Origin: Chitinophaga pinensis
GTDB taxonomy: Bacteria > Bacteroidota > Bacteroidia > Chitinophagales > CAIOSU01
Length of the DNA: 64,000 nt
Direction of reading: 5' to 3'
NCBI GenBank assembly: GCA_945901065.1
Contig: CAMDKI010000002.1
Coordinates: forward strand, 248,001-312,000
The translations under genes and the position numbers were made by a program. The notes beneath the pieces are model-generated. The model searched no databases. It saw nothing but the letters and a program-made list of their open reading frames with translations, and was not told the DNA's origin. Below, piece after piece: positions 9,602-18,355 of the stretch. Within the stretch, counting starts at the first letter, position 1. Each line of letters begins with the position of its first letter.

Positions 9602-10099
9602 TTATATCAGCTTAAATGATTTCACCATCTCTTCAATATTATTGCTATACTTTTCTTTGCGGCGGGTAAGGGTCCAACCTAACACTTGGTAGTAGTGCTC
9701 TTTTCCTTCAACTACTGCTAGGTAGTACCATACCCCCTCATCAGTTATAACACCTTCAATTTTATAACCTAAAGTAGGGGCGCCACTTATTGATATACTG
9801 TCTATTACGTCAATAGTCGAATCTTTTAGCACAGTAGCAATCCTGCTAGAGGCCAATTGGCCATATTCAGCAAGCGAATGTCCTGTTTTGGTGGTATCCA
9901 GCACCAATAGATAAACAGTACGGTATGGGCTTGAATACTGAAAAACCGCTTTAGGATGCAAGTTATCTGCCTCGCTCATGTAATCGGTTACACTAATCTT
10001 AAATCGGCCTGGCACCTCTTTCTCTTCCAACCCTTCTGAGTATTTGCAGCTTGCTATAGTAGCTACCAGCAATAATACCATCCAATATTTTACGCTCAT
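9602..10099 (-). CDS. Putative lipoprotein of unknown function in the ether-lipid operon
   Basis: Signal peptide with lipobox-like LLVATIASCKYS; start overlaps the upstream stop as ATGA. Confidence 0.7.
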   Translation of the reverse strand: MSVKYWMVLLLVATIASCKYSEGLEEKEVPGRFKISVTDYMSEADNLHPKAVFQYSSPYRTVYLLVLDTTKTGHSLAEYGQLASSRIATVLKDSTIDVIDSISISGAPTLGYKIEGVITDEGVWYYLAVVEGKEHYYQVLGWTLTRRKEKYSNNIEEMVKSFKLI

Positions 10100-11088
10100 G
10101 CTGCTTTAGTTTCCGATTTTTGCAACGCCAGCTTTTCGGCGTCTTTATGCGATGGCTTAATGAGGCCCGTGCGTTGCTCCTCCAAATGTAACTGTTTCTG
10201 CAGGAATTTTGCAGTTTGGTTTGGGCCGTTTGGGCTCCAACCTGGAGGATTAACCAACAGTTTTAGTTTGTCTTTAAAGGTTGGCATCCGTTTCAAATCT
10301 TCCCAAATAGAGGCATACTCGTGCGTGGCAATTTTTACGGGGTTATACGTATCAATATTATTAGTGATGCCGTAAATAGGCTCATCTTGGTCTAACTCTT
10401 CTTGGTAAGTGCCAAACATACGGTCCCAGATAATGAGCATACCTGCATGGTTTTTGTCCATGTAGCGCACATTGCTAGCATGGTGCACTCGGTGTGCCGA
10501 AGGGGTGTTAAAAATCCACTCCAAGGGACCCAATTTGCCTACCAGCTCGGTGTGCTGCAAAAACTGGAAAATGAGGCTGAAACTCATCATGGTTAATATC
10601 ATCCATGGCTGAAAACCAACAACGGGCAACCATAGCCAAAAAAAGTATTTGTGAAACAACTCGGTCCAGCTTTGGCGCAACGCAGTAGAGTAATTTAGAT
10701 TGGTGCTACTATGGTGGTTTACATGGGCAGCCCAAAGGATGCGCACTTCGTGACTGAGGCGGTGGTGCCAATAAAAACTTAAATCGTCGGCAAATATCAA
10801 TAATACCCAAACCCACCAAACACTGCCCAATTCGAAAATATGGAAATGGGTGTATAAAAACGTGTAGGCAAAAAACGCGGCGGCTTTCATTACCAAATTA
10901 ACAAACAACGAACCGATGCCCATGGTTACAGAGGCAACACTATCCTTACCATTATATAACTCCCTCGATTGCAAAAAATTGACAACCAACTCTAGTACTA
11001 TGGCCGTAATAAATACCGGAAAGGCATAGAAAATAACCTTATCGGCAGGCTGAAACGAATCGAATATTGATTGTAGTGAACTAAGCAT
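10096..11088 (-). CDS. Fatty acid hydroxylase/sterol desaturase superfamily protein, alkylglycerol monooxygenase-like (short form)
   Basis: Histidine boxes HHRLSHE, HVNHHSS, HRVHHASN; LGPLEWIFNTPSAHRVHH...AGMLIIWDRMFGT...YGITNNIDTYNPVKI...PGWSPNGPN resembles the AGMO core as recalled. Confidence 0.85.
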   Translation of the reverse strand: MLSSLQSIFDSFQPADKVIFYAFPVFITAIVLELVVNFLQSRELYNGKDSVASVTMGIGSLFVNLVMKAAAFFAYTFLYTHFHIFELGSVWWVWVLLIFADDLSFYWHHRLSHEVRILWAAHVNHHSSTNLNYSTALRQSWTELFHKYFFWLWLPVVGFQPWMILTMMSFSLIFQFLQHTELVGKLGPLEWIFNTPSAHRVHHASNVRYMDKNHAGMLIIWDRMFGTYQEELDQDEPIYGITNNIDTYNPVKIATHEYASIWEDLKRMPTFKDKLKLLVNPPGWSPNGPNQTAKFLQKQLHLEEQRTGLIKPSHKDAEKLALQKSETKAA

Positions 11089-12364
11089 TGGCTACTGCAG
11101 ACTCCTCTTCTGCTCGCTTTAAAATATTATGGTAAGGTATTAACCAAGCAAACGAAATTAATGCAACGATGGGCACAACAATGGTTACCGCTAGCGGATT
11201 AACTGCGGATTGCAAAGCCAAAATAGCCGCAGGCACCGTAACTATTAACCGAAACAACTCCATAAAAAATGCCCAACGCTTATTTTCCAGCAAACCTCCT
11301 AAAGTGACCAGAGTTATTACTATTAACAATGCAAACGCCAATTTGGTTAACCACTCAAGATTTTCGGCCACTAACAAATAACCTGTAGCGCCAGCCAATA
11401 GCAACACAAACTGAAAAAAGATGTAATAAGCCAAACCAATGGCAATGCTCGTATCGTACTTTTGGAAACTTTGGGGGGTTACCTCTTTAAAGGGCTGCAC
11501 GCCACCTAGGTAGTCGGGTTTCCAACCTGGTTTCAACATCAGCATTTTAACCGCATCCTTCAAGTTGCGCGCTTTGGCAACGTCTTTAAAAAGTCCGCCC
11601 CAATATTCAAAATTCAACCACAGTGGGTTCCAGCTCTTGGGTTGGCCTGTGATACCAAACACCACTTCCTCCTCTTCTACTTGAAAAGTACCGAACATGC
11701 GGTCGAAAACAATAAAAGTTCCGCCATGGTTACGGTCAATATATTTAGGGTTTACGCCATGGTGCACCCTGTGGTGGCTAGGCGTATTCAATACGTATTC
11801 GAACCATGCGGGCATTCGGTCAATGGCTTTGGTATGAATCCAAAACTGGTAAAGCGTTTGAAAAGAGCCAACGGTAAGAAACATTACAGGCTCGAAACCC
11901 ATGATGGCCAAAGGCAGATAAAACACCCACGAGAAAGCACCCTGCAACCAAGCCTGGCGCAATGCAACCGTAAGATTATACTCTTCGCTCTGGTGGTGCA
12001 CTACATGGCTGCCCCAAAGCACACTTATCTCGTGTGCCAAGCGATGAAACCAATAATAGAAAAAATCGACCCCTACGAATAATAAGCTAAAGGTAAGTAC
12101 TACCGCCCAAGTGGGAGCACCCGTATCGAAACCGGGTAGCGTAAACAATCGGAAATGCTTGTACAGGTATAGATAGCCAACAAAAACAAACAACTTTAAA
12201 AATACACCGCTCACCTGGGAGCCTATGCCTAAGCTAAGGTTTGATATGGCATCGTTGAAACGGTAATAGTTTGTTTTGCGCAGGCGGTCAAACAGTAGCT
12301 CTATCCCTATCAACAGGAAGAACACTGGTATTGCCAAAACAATGTAACTTACCGCCTTATCCAT
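11081..12364 (-). CDS. Fatty acid hydroxylase/sterol desaturase superfamily protein, alkylglycerol monooxygenase-like (long form with C-terminal TM bundle)
   Basis: YYWFHRLAHE, HVVHHQSEEYNLTVALRQAW, LNTPSHHRVHHGVNPKYIDRNHGGTFIVFDRMFGTF, PGWKPDYLGG; extra C-terminal TM helices as in full-length AGMO. Confidence 0.87.
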   Translation of the reverse strand: MDKAVSYIVLAIPVFFLLIGIELLFDRLRKTNYYRFNDAISNLSLGIGSQVSGVFLKLFVFVGYLYLYKHFRLFTLPGFDTGAPTWAVVLTFSLLFVGVDFFYYWFHRLAHEISVLWGSHVVHHQSEEYNLTVALRQAWLQGAFSWVFYLPLAIMGFEPVMFLTVGSFQTLYQFWIHTKAIDRMPAWFEYVLNTPSHHRVHHGVNPKYIDRNHGGTFIVFDRMFGTFQVEEEEVVFGITGQPKSWNPLWLNFEYWGGLFKDVAKARNLKDAVKMLMLKPGWKPDYLGGVQPFKEVTPQSFQKYDTSIAIGLAYYIFFQFVLLLAGATGYLLVAENLEWLTKLAFALLIVITLVTLGGLLENKRWAFFMELFRLIVTVPAAILALQSAVNPLAVTIVVPIVALISFAWLIPYHNILKRAEEESAVANA

Positions 12365-12485
12365 AACTGGTGCACCTAATACGCTGATTGCCTACAAATT
12401 AAAACAAAATTATGCTATTGTAGTTTTAAAAATGAGCCGCAATTAAGTTGAAAGACGAATAATGTTAAAATAGTTGAAGAATCAC

Positions 12486-13589
12486 TTAAAACTTGTAGGC
12501 ATAAGTAATGAGCAAAAGATAATCGGCAAAAGCCGCATCGCCATGCCTAGGCTTGCCCGTTAATGCCTGTGTTTCTTTATCAGTAAGGCTTTGCAACCTA
12601 TTTCTATACAATGCTGCTGGCACGCTAACGTTTACCTCATGCTTTTGTTTGATTTTATAGGTAACACCTGGCTCAATAGAAACAATAAACCCTGGCCTCC
12701 TGAAACCATCGCTTTTTCCAAAAGCATCTTTTACAGGCACACCCTCCACCCGGGCACCTAGCGTAACGTTCAATTTGTTATTGTTCATAGGGTAAAAACT
12801 TAAACCACCACGAACCATAAATTGATCGGTAATAGACATAATGGCTTCATTGGCCAATATCGGGTTCAACGAATCGCGATAGGTGCGCACACCATTGGTA
12901 TTCATCGGGTTGAACAAATAAAACCCATTGGCATAAGCATACAACCGATGCGCTATATGGGTGTAGGCTTGAAACTCAACATTAACACCCCAGCCACCAT
13001 CGCCTGGCTGAATTGATTGATCAACAGGACGCTCTTGTGGGCCATTTACGGTATAAAATACATCGGTTGTGTTCTCGTTGCCCGTCGGCAATTTAAGGCC
13101 ACCGCCAATGGAAACATTGCGCTTCATGCTTTTCATTGGATCCAGAATCCAATAGGTAGCGGTTAAGCGCATATCGCCAATACCGTATGCTTTGGTATTA
13201 AATCTATTTTTACGGTCATGCTCGTAAAGCGATGACCTATCGGAATAAACTAAGGGCATGGTGGCATTCAAAACCAGCTTTCTATTTACGGCATAGCTCA
13301 GCGTAATGTCCATTGATGTAGTGCGATTTATCACTTCGGTTTGCTGCTCCACTCGCTCTACTTGCTCCTCGTCACCCTTAAAATGCTTGTATGAATGCAA
13401 AAAGCGGTAGCCTAAAGTAAGCTGAAACTGACCCTTGTTTAAAAAGCCACTGCTATCAGTGGCGGTGCACATACCCATATGTCGCACTGCAATGCAACCC
13501 TGACCATAGGTATCAATAGCATAAAAGAAGCCCAAAAAGGCAGCCAAACACAAGGTTACCGAATAGAAACTGGGAGAAAATTTCTTCAT
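12486..13589 (-). CDS. Outer-membrane beta-barrel / transporter-like protein
   Basis: Signal peptide at MKKFSPSFYSVTLCLAAFLGFFYAIDTYGQ (internal Met at 13589); beta-barrel-like alternation and C-terminal aromatic YAYKF. Confidence 0.7.
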   Translation of the reverse strand: MKKFSPSFYSVTLCLAAFLGFFYAIDTYGQGCIAVRHMGMCTATDSSGFLNKGQFQLTLGYRFLHSYKHFKGDEEQVERVEQQTEVINRTTSMDITLSYAVNRKLVLNATMPLVYSDRSSLYEHDRKNRFNTKAYGIGDMRLTATYWILDPMKSMKRNVSIGGGLKLPTGNENTTDVFYTVNGPQERPVDQSIQPGDGGWGVNVEFQAYTHIAHRLYAYANGFYLFNPMNTNGVRTYRDSLNPILANEAIMSITDQFMVRGGLSFYPMNNNKLNVTLGARVEGVPVKDAFGKSDGFRRPGFIVSIEPGVTYKIKQKHEVNVSVPAALYRNRLQSLTDKETQALTGKPRHGDAAFADYLLLITYAYKF

Positions 13590-13742
13590 CGTTAGGTTTT
13601 TAGTTGTTATCAAATTTAGCAAAACAAAGTGTATGGGCAACAAAGATATTTTACCCGCAGGCAGAAACTAACAAGCATGCAATGTTGAGCAATCGCTTAT
13701 ACAGATTATTTGCATATATTGTTGCAAAATTTCCCTGTCGGC

Positions 13743-14189
13743 ATGAAAAATATTTTCTATACCGCATTTCTATTGGTAACAACTATCGTTGTAGTGGCAA
13801 GCTGCAAATCGACCTCGACCCTGTTTATTAAACTTTCTGACTATAAAGGACAACGATTGCAATACGGAAGCCAAGGAGGTATTACCGGTGGAGGAACTAC
13901 TATTTCAATAATTGAAAACGGGCAAATATTTTCGACCACCACAAACCCAGAAGTAGAATATTATCATGGCCAAGCAAATGCCAAAGAGGCTGCTAACTTG
14001 ATTGCAGAAGCGATGACGCTAATAGACAAGCATGGAGAAATGACTGGCTCAGGCAACATGACCTACTACCTAGTATATAATGACGGTATCACCGCGAGGA
14101 GGATTACTTGGGCTGCAGAAGCTTTTCCGCCGGAGGATGTGAAAGCATTTACTGCTAAAGTGGAGCAGTATTTACGCAGTGCTAAATAA
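13743..14189 (+). CDS. Hypothetical exported protein
   Basis: MKNIFYTAFLLVTTIVVVASCKS lipoprotein-like signal; preferred start is Met at 13743. Confidence 0.65.
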   Translation: MKNIFYTAFLLVTTIVVVASCKSTSTLFIKLSDYKGQRLQYGSQGGITGGGTTISIIENGQIFSTTTNPEVEYYHGQANAKEAANLIAEAMTLIDKHGEMTGSGNMTYYLVYNDGITARRITWAAEAFPPEDVKAFTAKVEQYLRSAK

Positions 14190-14198
14190 ACCGCTTGG

Positions 14199-14705
14199 TT
14201 ATTGCTCTTTTGCTGGTTTTTGCACTTTTGCCTTCGGAGCTTTTGCAACCTCAACCCTAAGACCAAATGCCATTACATCGGCCAAATCATCGGTGCGCAT
14301 AATTTGCTCGAAAGCAAGTTTGTAGGTTCCAAGTTGGTTGAAGAAAACCCGCTGCTGAATGTATTGCTGCACGGTACAAATATCGCCAGTGCAATCGCCA
14401 AACCATTGGCCTTTTTCGTCGGCCAAAGTTAGTTGCAAACGTTGTTGCTGAACCGTGTCGTTAGGATAAGTGGTATACACCATTACCCATAAGTTACTGT
14501 TCGGGTAAAAGGTAGTATGGCGTAGATTGACCAATATATCGTAAAACTGGGTTGTATCGCTAATATCGAAGCTAAACTCGACCATATGGTCTTTGTTCCA
14601 TACCTGGTTCGGAATATCGTGGTTCTCTTCAAACACCTTTGCTGGGTCATCGCACCCGACCCAAAAGCTAGCAGCCACTATCATCAAAAACGCTAAGTAT
14701 CTCAT
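14199..14705 (-). CDS. gldH: Gliding motility lipoprotein GldH
   Basis: Lipobox FWVGCDD; NQVWNKDHMVEFSFDISDTTQFYDILVNLRHTTFYPNSNLWVMVYTTYPND...DIC...FNQLGTYKLAFEQIMR is GldH-like; located next to ricT/holB. Confidence 0.88.
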   Translation of the reverse strand: MRYLAFLMIVAASFWVGCDDPAKVFEENHDIPNQVWNKDHMVEFSFDISDTTQFYDILVNLRHTTFYPNSNLWVMVYTTYPNDTVQQQRLQLTLADEKGQWFGDCTGDICTVQQYIQQRVFFNQLGTYKLAFEQIMRTDDLADVMAFGLRVEVAKAPKAKVQKPAKEQ

Positions 14706-16180
14706 GCTGCGTCTCCTCCTCCTTGGTTGTTACCACCTTCGCCACCACCACGGTTGCGGTTGCCCCTGTTACGGTTGCGCCCACCTCGGTTGCGGTTTGC
14801 ACCGCCTTCTCTAGGCTTACCATCGCCAGCCGAGCTATTAGCAGGGCCTTGTGGCTTTGGTGTTTCGCTACCTTCTGTGTTGGGTTTCTGCTCACCAGTT
14901 GGCCTAGACCTATCGCGTTGTTGGTTTCGGTTATTCGGTTGTCCTTCGCCTCGGTTGCGCTGCTGTGCTCCTCCACCTTGTGGCTGTGCACCACCTTCAC
15001 GTGGAGCGCCTTGTTGTGGTCTTCCCTCACGAGATTCGCCACCGCCGCCGCCTTTTTTCTTTTTCTTACGCTTCTTGCCTGTTTTTTCAAGGGTGCTGAG
15101 GGTTATTTGGCCAACAGTATCGGCATAATCCTGTTCAACTTCTTCCTCTTCTACTTCCTCTACTATTACTATTTGCCCTAGTGGCTGACCTTTCTTGCCA
15201 TTCTCGTTCAGCTCTATAATATCGGCAACTTGCTCAACCGTTAGTGGGTAAAACGTTGGGTCGCCAGCGTAAGTATACCACATTAGGCGTTTAAGTATAT
15301 CGGTTTTCATCAAGAAAACCACACCTGTTTCGGTTTCAAGCTTTTCTGCCTTTTTAGGGAAATCTTGAAGGGCCTCCATGTACATATCCAACTCATAGTT
15401 CAAGCAGCATTTCAAACGACCACATTGGCCTGATAGCTTAGCTAGATTGATGGACAGGTTTTGGTAGCGGGCAGCGTTGGTTGATACCGATTTGAAATCG
15501 GTTAACCAGGTTGAGCAGCATAGCTCCCTTCCGCACGAACCAATGCCCCCTATTTTGGCAGCTTCTTGTCGGGCACCAATCTGGCGCATCTCAATTTTCA
15601 CCTTAAACTCACGGGCGTACTCTTTAATCAACTCCCTAAAATCCACACGGTCTTCGGCAGTATAGTAAAAAGTTGCTTTCTTTTTGTCGGCTTGAAACTC
15701 CACTTGGCCTATTTTCATATCTAGTTTCAAGGCACGAGTAATAGCGCGGGCACGCACCATAGTTTCTTGCTCAAGGGCTTTAGCCTCCTTCATCAAATCA
15801 AACTCGGTATCGTTGGCCAAGCGCAATATGTTCTTAAAATCAGCATTGCGCTCCTTAACTTTCTTTTTGCGCATTTGCAGCTTTACCAACTCGCCAGACA
15901 AGGAAATTTGACCAATATCGTAACCCATTGACGTATCAACCACCACCCAATCGCTGGTATGCACGGGTACTTTTTGGTCGTTTTTGAAAAACTCTTTGCG
16001 ACTACCTCCATTGAAGGTTATCTCGTAATACTCAGGACCTTCTTGGCTTCCGAATGCTATAGGCATCTCGGCCAACCAATCGAAAGTATTCATCATATTG
16101 CAAGCGCCACTGGCACAACTGCCATGCGACTTACAACCCTTCGGTAATCCATTATCTGTGGCACAACTGGTGCATCCCAT
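14702..16180 (-). CDS. ricT: PSP1-domain protein, RicT/YaaT-like, with Arg/Gly-rich C-terminal tail
   Basis: GGIGSCGRELCCSTWL...LSINLAKLSGQCGRLKCCLNYE is the RicT/PSP1 signature; tail ANRNRGGRNRNRGNRNRGGGEGG. Confidence 0.9.
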   Translation of the reverse strand: MGCTSCATDNGLPKGCKSHGSCASGACNMMNTFDWLAEMPIAFGSQEGPEYYEITFNGGSRKEFFKNDQKVPVHTSDWVVVDTSMGYDIGQISLSGELVKLQMRKKKVKERNADFKNILRLANDTEFDLMKEAKALEQETMVRARAITRALKLDMKIGQVEFQADKKKATFYYTAEDRVDFRELIKEYAREFKVKIEMRQIGARQEAAKIGGIGSCGRELCCSTWLTDFKSVSTNAARYQNLSINLAKLSGQCGRLKCCLNYELDMYMEALQDFPKKAEKLETETGVVFLMKTDILKRLMWYTYAGDPTFYPLTVEQVADIIELNENGKKGQPLGQIVIVEEVEEEEVEQDYADTVGQITLSTLEKTGKKRKKKKKGGGGGESREGRPQQGAPREGGAQPQGGGAQQRNRGEGQPNNRNQQRDRSRPTGEQKPNTEGSETPKPQGPANSSAGDGKPREGGANRNRGGRNRNRGNRNRGGGEGGNNQGGGDAA

Positions 16181-16211
16181 AATTTATATTTTATGTACGA
16201 TTTGAAAATTT

Positions 16212-16234
16212 GAAAATGTGCTAATTTGAAAATG
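16212..16234. repeat. Dispersed repeat family A (reverse-complement copy)
   Basis: GAAAATGTGCTAATTTGAAAATG is the exact reverse complement of 7132..7154. Confidence 0.8.
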
Positions 16235-16391
16235 GTATTACCATTCAAAGCAACTAAAAGTCAAAATTTCAAATCATAATCCTTCTTAAAACAATAAAAC
16301 CTATTCAGTGAATGGCAAATTCATTTTCAAATTGCCTTATTTTCCAATTCGCAACATCATTTCCAAATTTCCAAATTATCTCATTTTCAAA

Positions 16392-17522
16392 CTAAACTGC
16401 GGCATTCTGCGGTTTCACCAGCTTGGTTAACCTAATACTCAAATCGAGCATGAGTATTTTGCCGCTAGCGTTGCGCTCTATGTGATAATAAGCATCGTTG
16501 AGCCAATCGGCCAAACGAGCCATTTTTTCTTGATTGAATTTACCCGCCATATCCCCTACCACATTCTTTTCGCTACCGATAAGCACGTCCGATGGTTTGC
16601 CATAAACCTGCAAGTGCAATACCTCGCGCAGTATGTGCAGCGCATATACCATAAAAGATTTTTGCGCTTCGCGGCCCAAAGCACCAAATGTATCGGCCCA
16701 GCGAACGTGCGCCATTGGGTCGACATTGCGGCTCAATATGGCTTCCATCCATTGCTCAAACAGCTCGGCATGCTCGCCTGCCGAATGGTTTATCAAATCT
16801 AAGGCCTCAATATAGTCACCATTGGCCAAACCAGCAATTCGGTAAGCCTCATCCGGTTGCAATTGTTGCAAATTGACCAAGGCATCGGCCAACTGTTGCT
16901 GCTCAATGGGTGCAATTTTAATAATTTGCGTGCGCGAAATAATGGTACTTAATACGGTCTCCAAATTCTCGGCGACTAGCAAGAAAACCGTTTGAGCAGG
17001 CGGTTCTTCCAATATTTTAAGAAGTGTATTGCCCTCTTTGCCTAAATACTCGGGCAGCCAAATAAGCATTATTTTATAACCCTGCTCGTATGCCTTGAAA
17101 CTCAGCCTGCGCATTACATCATGGCATTCGGTTATCGGTATGTTGGGCTGTTTGTTTTCGGCATTGAATTTCACCATCCAGCGGTGCAAACTCAAGTAAG
17201 GGCTTTGGTTTAGTACTTCGCGCCATTCGGTAATGCTTTCGGTACTTATTTTGCGCTTCTCAACACTCGGAAAAGGGAAGCTAAAGTGCAAATCAGGGTG
17301 CGCCAACTTTTGCATTTTAAGGCAGCTTGGGCACTCGCCACAGCTATCCTCAAGCTGGGGGTTTACGCAGTTTAGGTATTGGGCATAGGCCAATGCAATA
17401 GGTAAACCACCAAAACCCAATGGCCCCAAAAACATTTGGGCATGGGGCACATGGCCTTCGCGCACCGAAGAGGTGAGTTGCTGCTTTAAGTGGCCCTGGC
17501 CGATGATGTCTTTAAACTGCAT
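16392..17522 (-). CDS. holB: DNA polymerase III delta' subunit
   Basis: FKDIIGQGHLKQQL...HAQMFLGPLGFGGLPIALAYAQYLNC...CGECPSCLKMQKLAHPDLHF...EGNTLLKILEEPPAQTVFLLV...ISRTQIIKI. Confidence 0.92.
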   Translation of the reverse strand: MQFKDIIGQGHLKQQLTSSVREGHVPHAQMFLGPLGFGGLPIALAYAQYLNCVNPQLEDSCGECPSCLKMQKLAHPDLHFSFPFPSVEKRKISTESITEWREVLNQSPYLSLHRWMVKFNAENKQPNIPITECHDVMRRLSFKAYEQGYKIMLIWLPEYLGKEGNTLLKILEEPPAQTVFLLVAENLETVLSTIISRTQIIKIAPIEQQQLADALVNLQQLQPDEAYRIAGLANGDYIEALDLINHSAGEHAELFEQWMEAILSRNVDPMAHVRWADTFGALGREAQKSFMVYALHILREVLHLQVYGKPSDVLIGSEKNVVGDMAGKFNQEKMARLADWLNDAYYHIERNASGKILMLDLSIRLTKLVKPQNAAV

Positions 17523-17656
17523 GGGTTTTCTGTTGCTTTTAAGGTGTAATGTTTAGTGGTCGGACGAGCTTACCGTTTGGGTTGCTCATTCAGTCATTCA
17601 ACAATCACACTTCGGCTATGGTAGTCGACAGACCACTTCTAACCTACAACAAGAAC

Positions 17657-18139
17657 TTACGCGGGCATGTATGGTAGCATGGCTTCGATGGGGTCGGCAG
17701 TAGAACCGAAAGAGGCAATAAGCACTCCTTCTTCGTCCAACAAAAATTTATGGAAGTTCCATTTTATCTCGTTGTCCCACAATCCGTTCAACTCTTTGGT
17801 AGTAAGAAACTGGAATATAGGAGCTTGATTAGGAGCCTTCGTGCTCAGTTTTTCGGTAAGCGGGAAGGTAACGCCATAGTTGCGCTCGCAAAACGCGGCA
17901 ATGGTATCGGCAGTGCCAGGCTCTTGTCCGCCAAAATCGTTGCAAGGTATGCCCACCACCACTAAACTATCTTTATACTCTTCCTGCAACTCTTGCAACT
18001 GCTTATATTGAGGCGTTAAACCGCACTCGCTGGCCGTGTTGGCCACCAATATCTTCTTGCCACGGAACGCGCTAAAATCGACTGTTCCGCCCGTTAATCC
18101 CAATAAACTGAACGTATGTATACTATTGTTTGAAGCCAT
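17657..18139 (-). CDS. Glutathione peroxidase family protein (Cys form)
   Basis: ILVANTASECGLTPQYKQLQELQEEYKDSLVVVGIPCNDFGGQEPG...IKWNFHKFLLDEEG. Confidence 0.92.
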   Translation of the reverse strand: MASNNSIHTFSLLGLTGGTVDFSAFRGKKILVANTASECGLTPQYKQLQELQEEYKDSLVVVGIPCNDFGGQEPGTADTIAAFCERNYGVTFPLTEKLSTKAPNQAPIFQFLTTKELNGLWDNEIKWNFHKFLLDEEGVLIASFGSTADPIEAMLPYMPA

Positions 18140-18194
18140 GCCGGTAGCCTTTTGTTAGTTCCGGTTGATAGCGTAAAGTTGGTGAAAATTTGTG

Positions 18195-18226
18195 AATAGT
18201 CGATGGTCAACTATCCACGGTCGAGG
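18195..18226. repeat. Dispersed repeat family B, degenerate copy
   Basis: AATAGTCGATGGTC (18195..18208) is the reverse complement of 22044..22057. Confidence 0.6.
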
Positions 18227-18327
18227 GATAAAAATGATAGGATTAAAAATCTATTTCATTAACGTAAAAGAAATTATCTTTTCTAATAGCCAAATTGAGC
18301 TAATTTTAGTTTTACCAAGCTATCGCT

Positions 18328-18335
18328 TACTTTTG
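18328..18335 (+). promoter_or_regulatory. Bacteroidota -7 motif (TACTTTTG)
   Basis: Matches TAnnTTTG, 20 bp upstream of the ATG at 18356. Confidence 0.4.
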
Positions 18336-18355
18336 CCAGCAATACAAAAAGGGAC

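Noticed and set aside
14668-15181. ORFs 14668..15090 (-), 14723..15181 (+) and 14727..15128 (+) overlapping the ricT tail
   Set aside because: Products are low-complexity alternative-frame readings of the Arg/Gly-rich tail.
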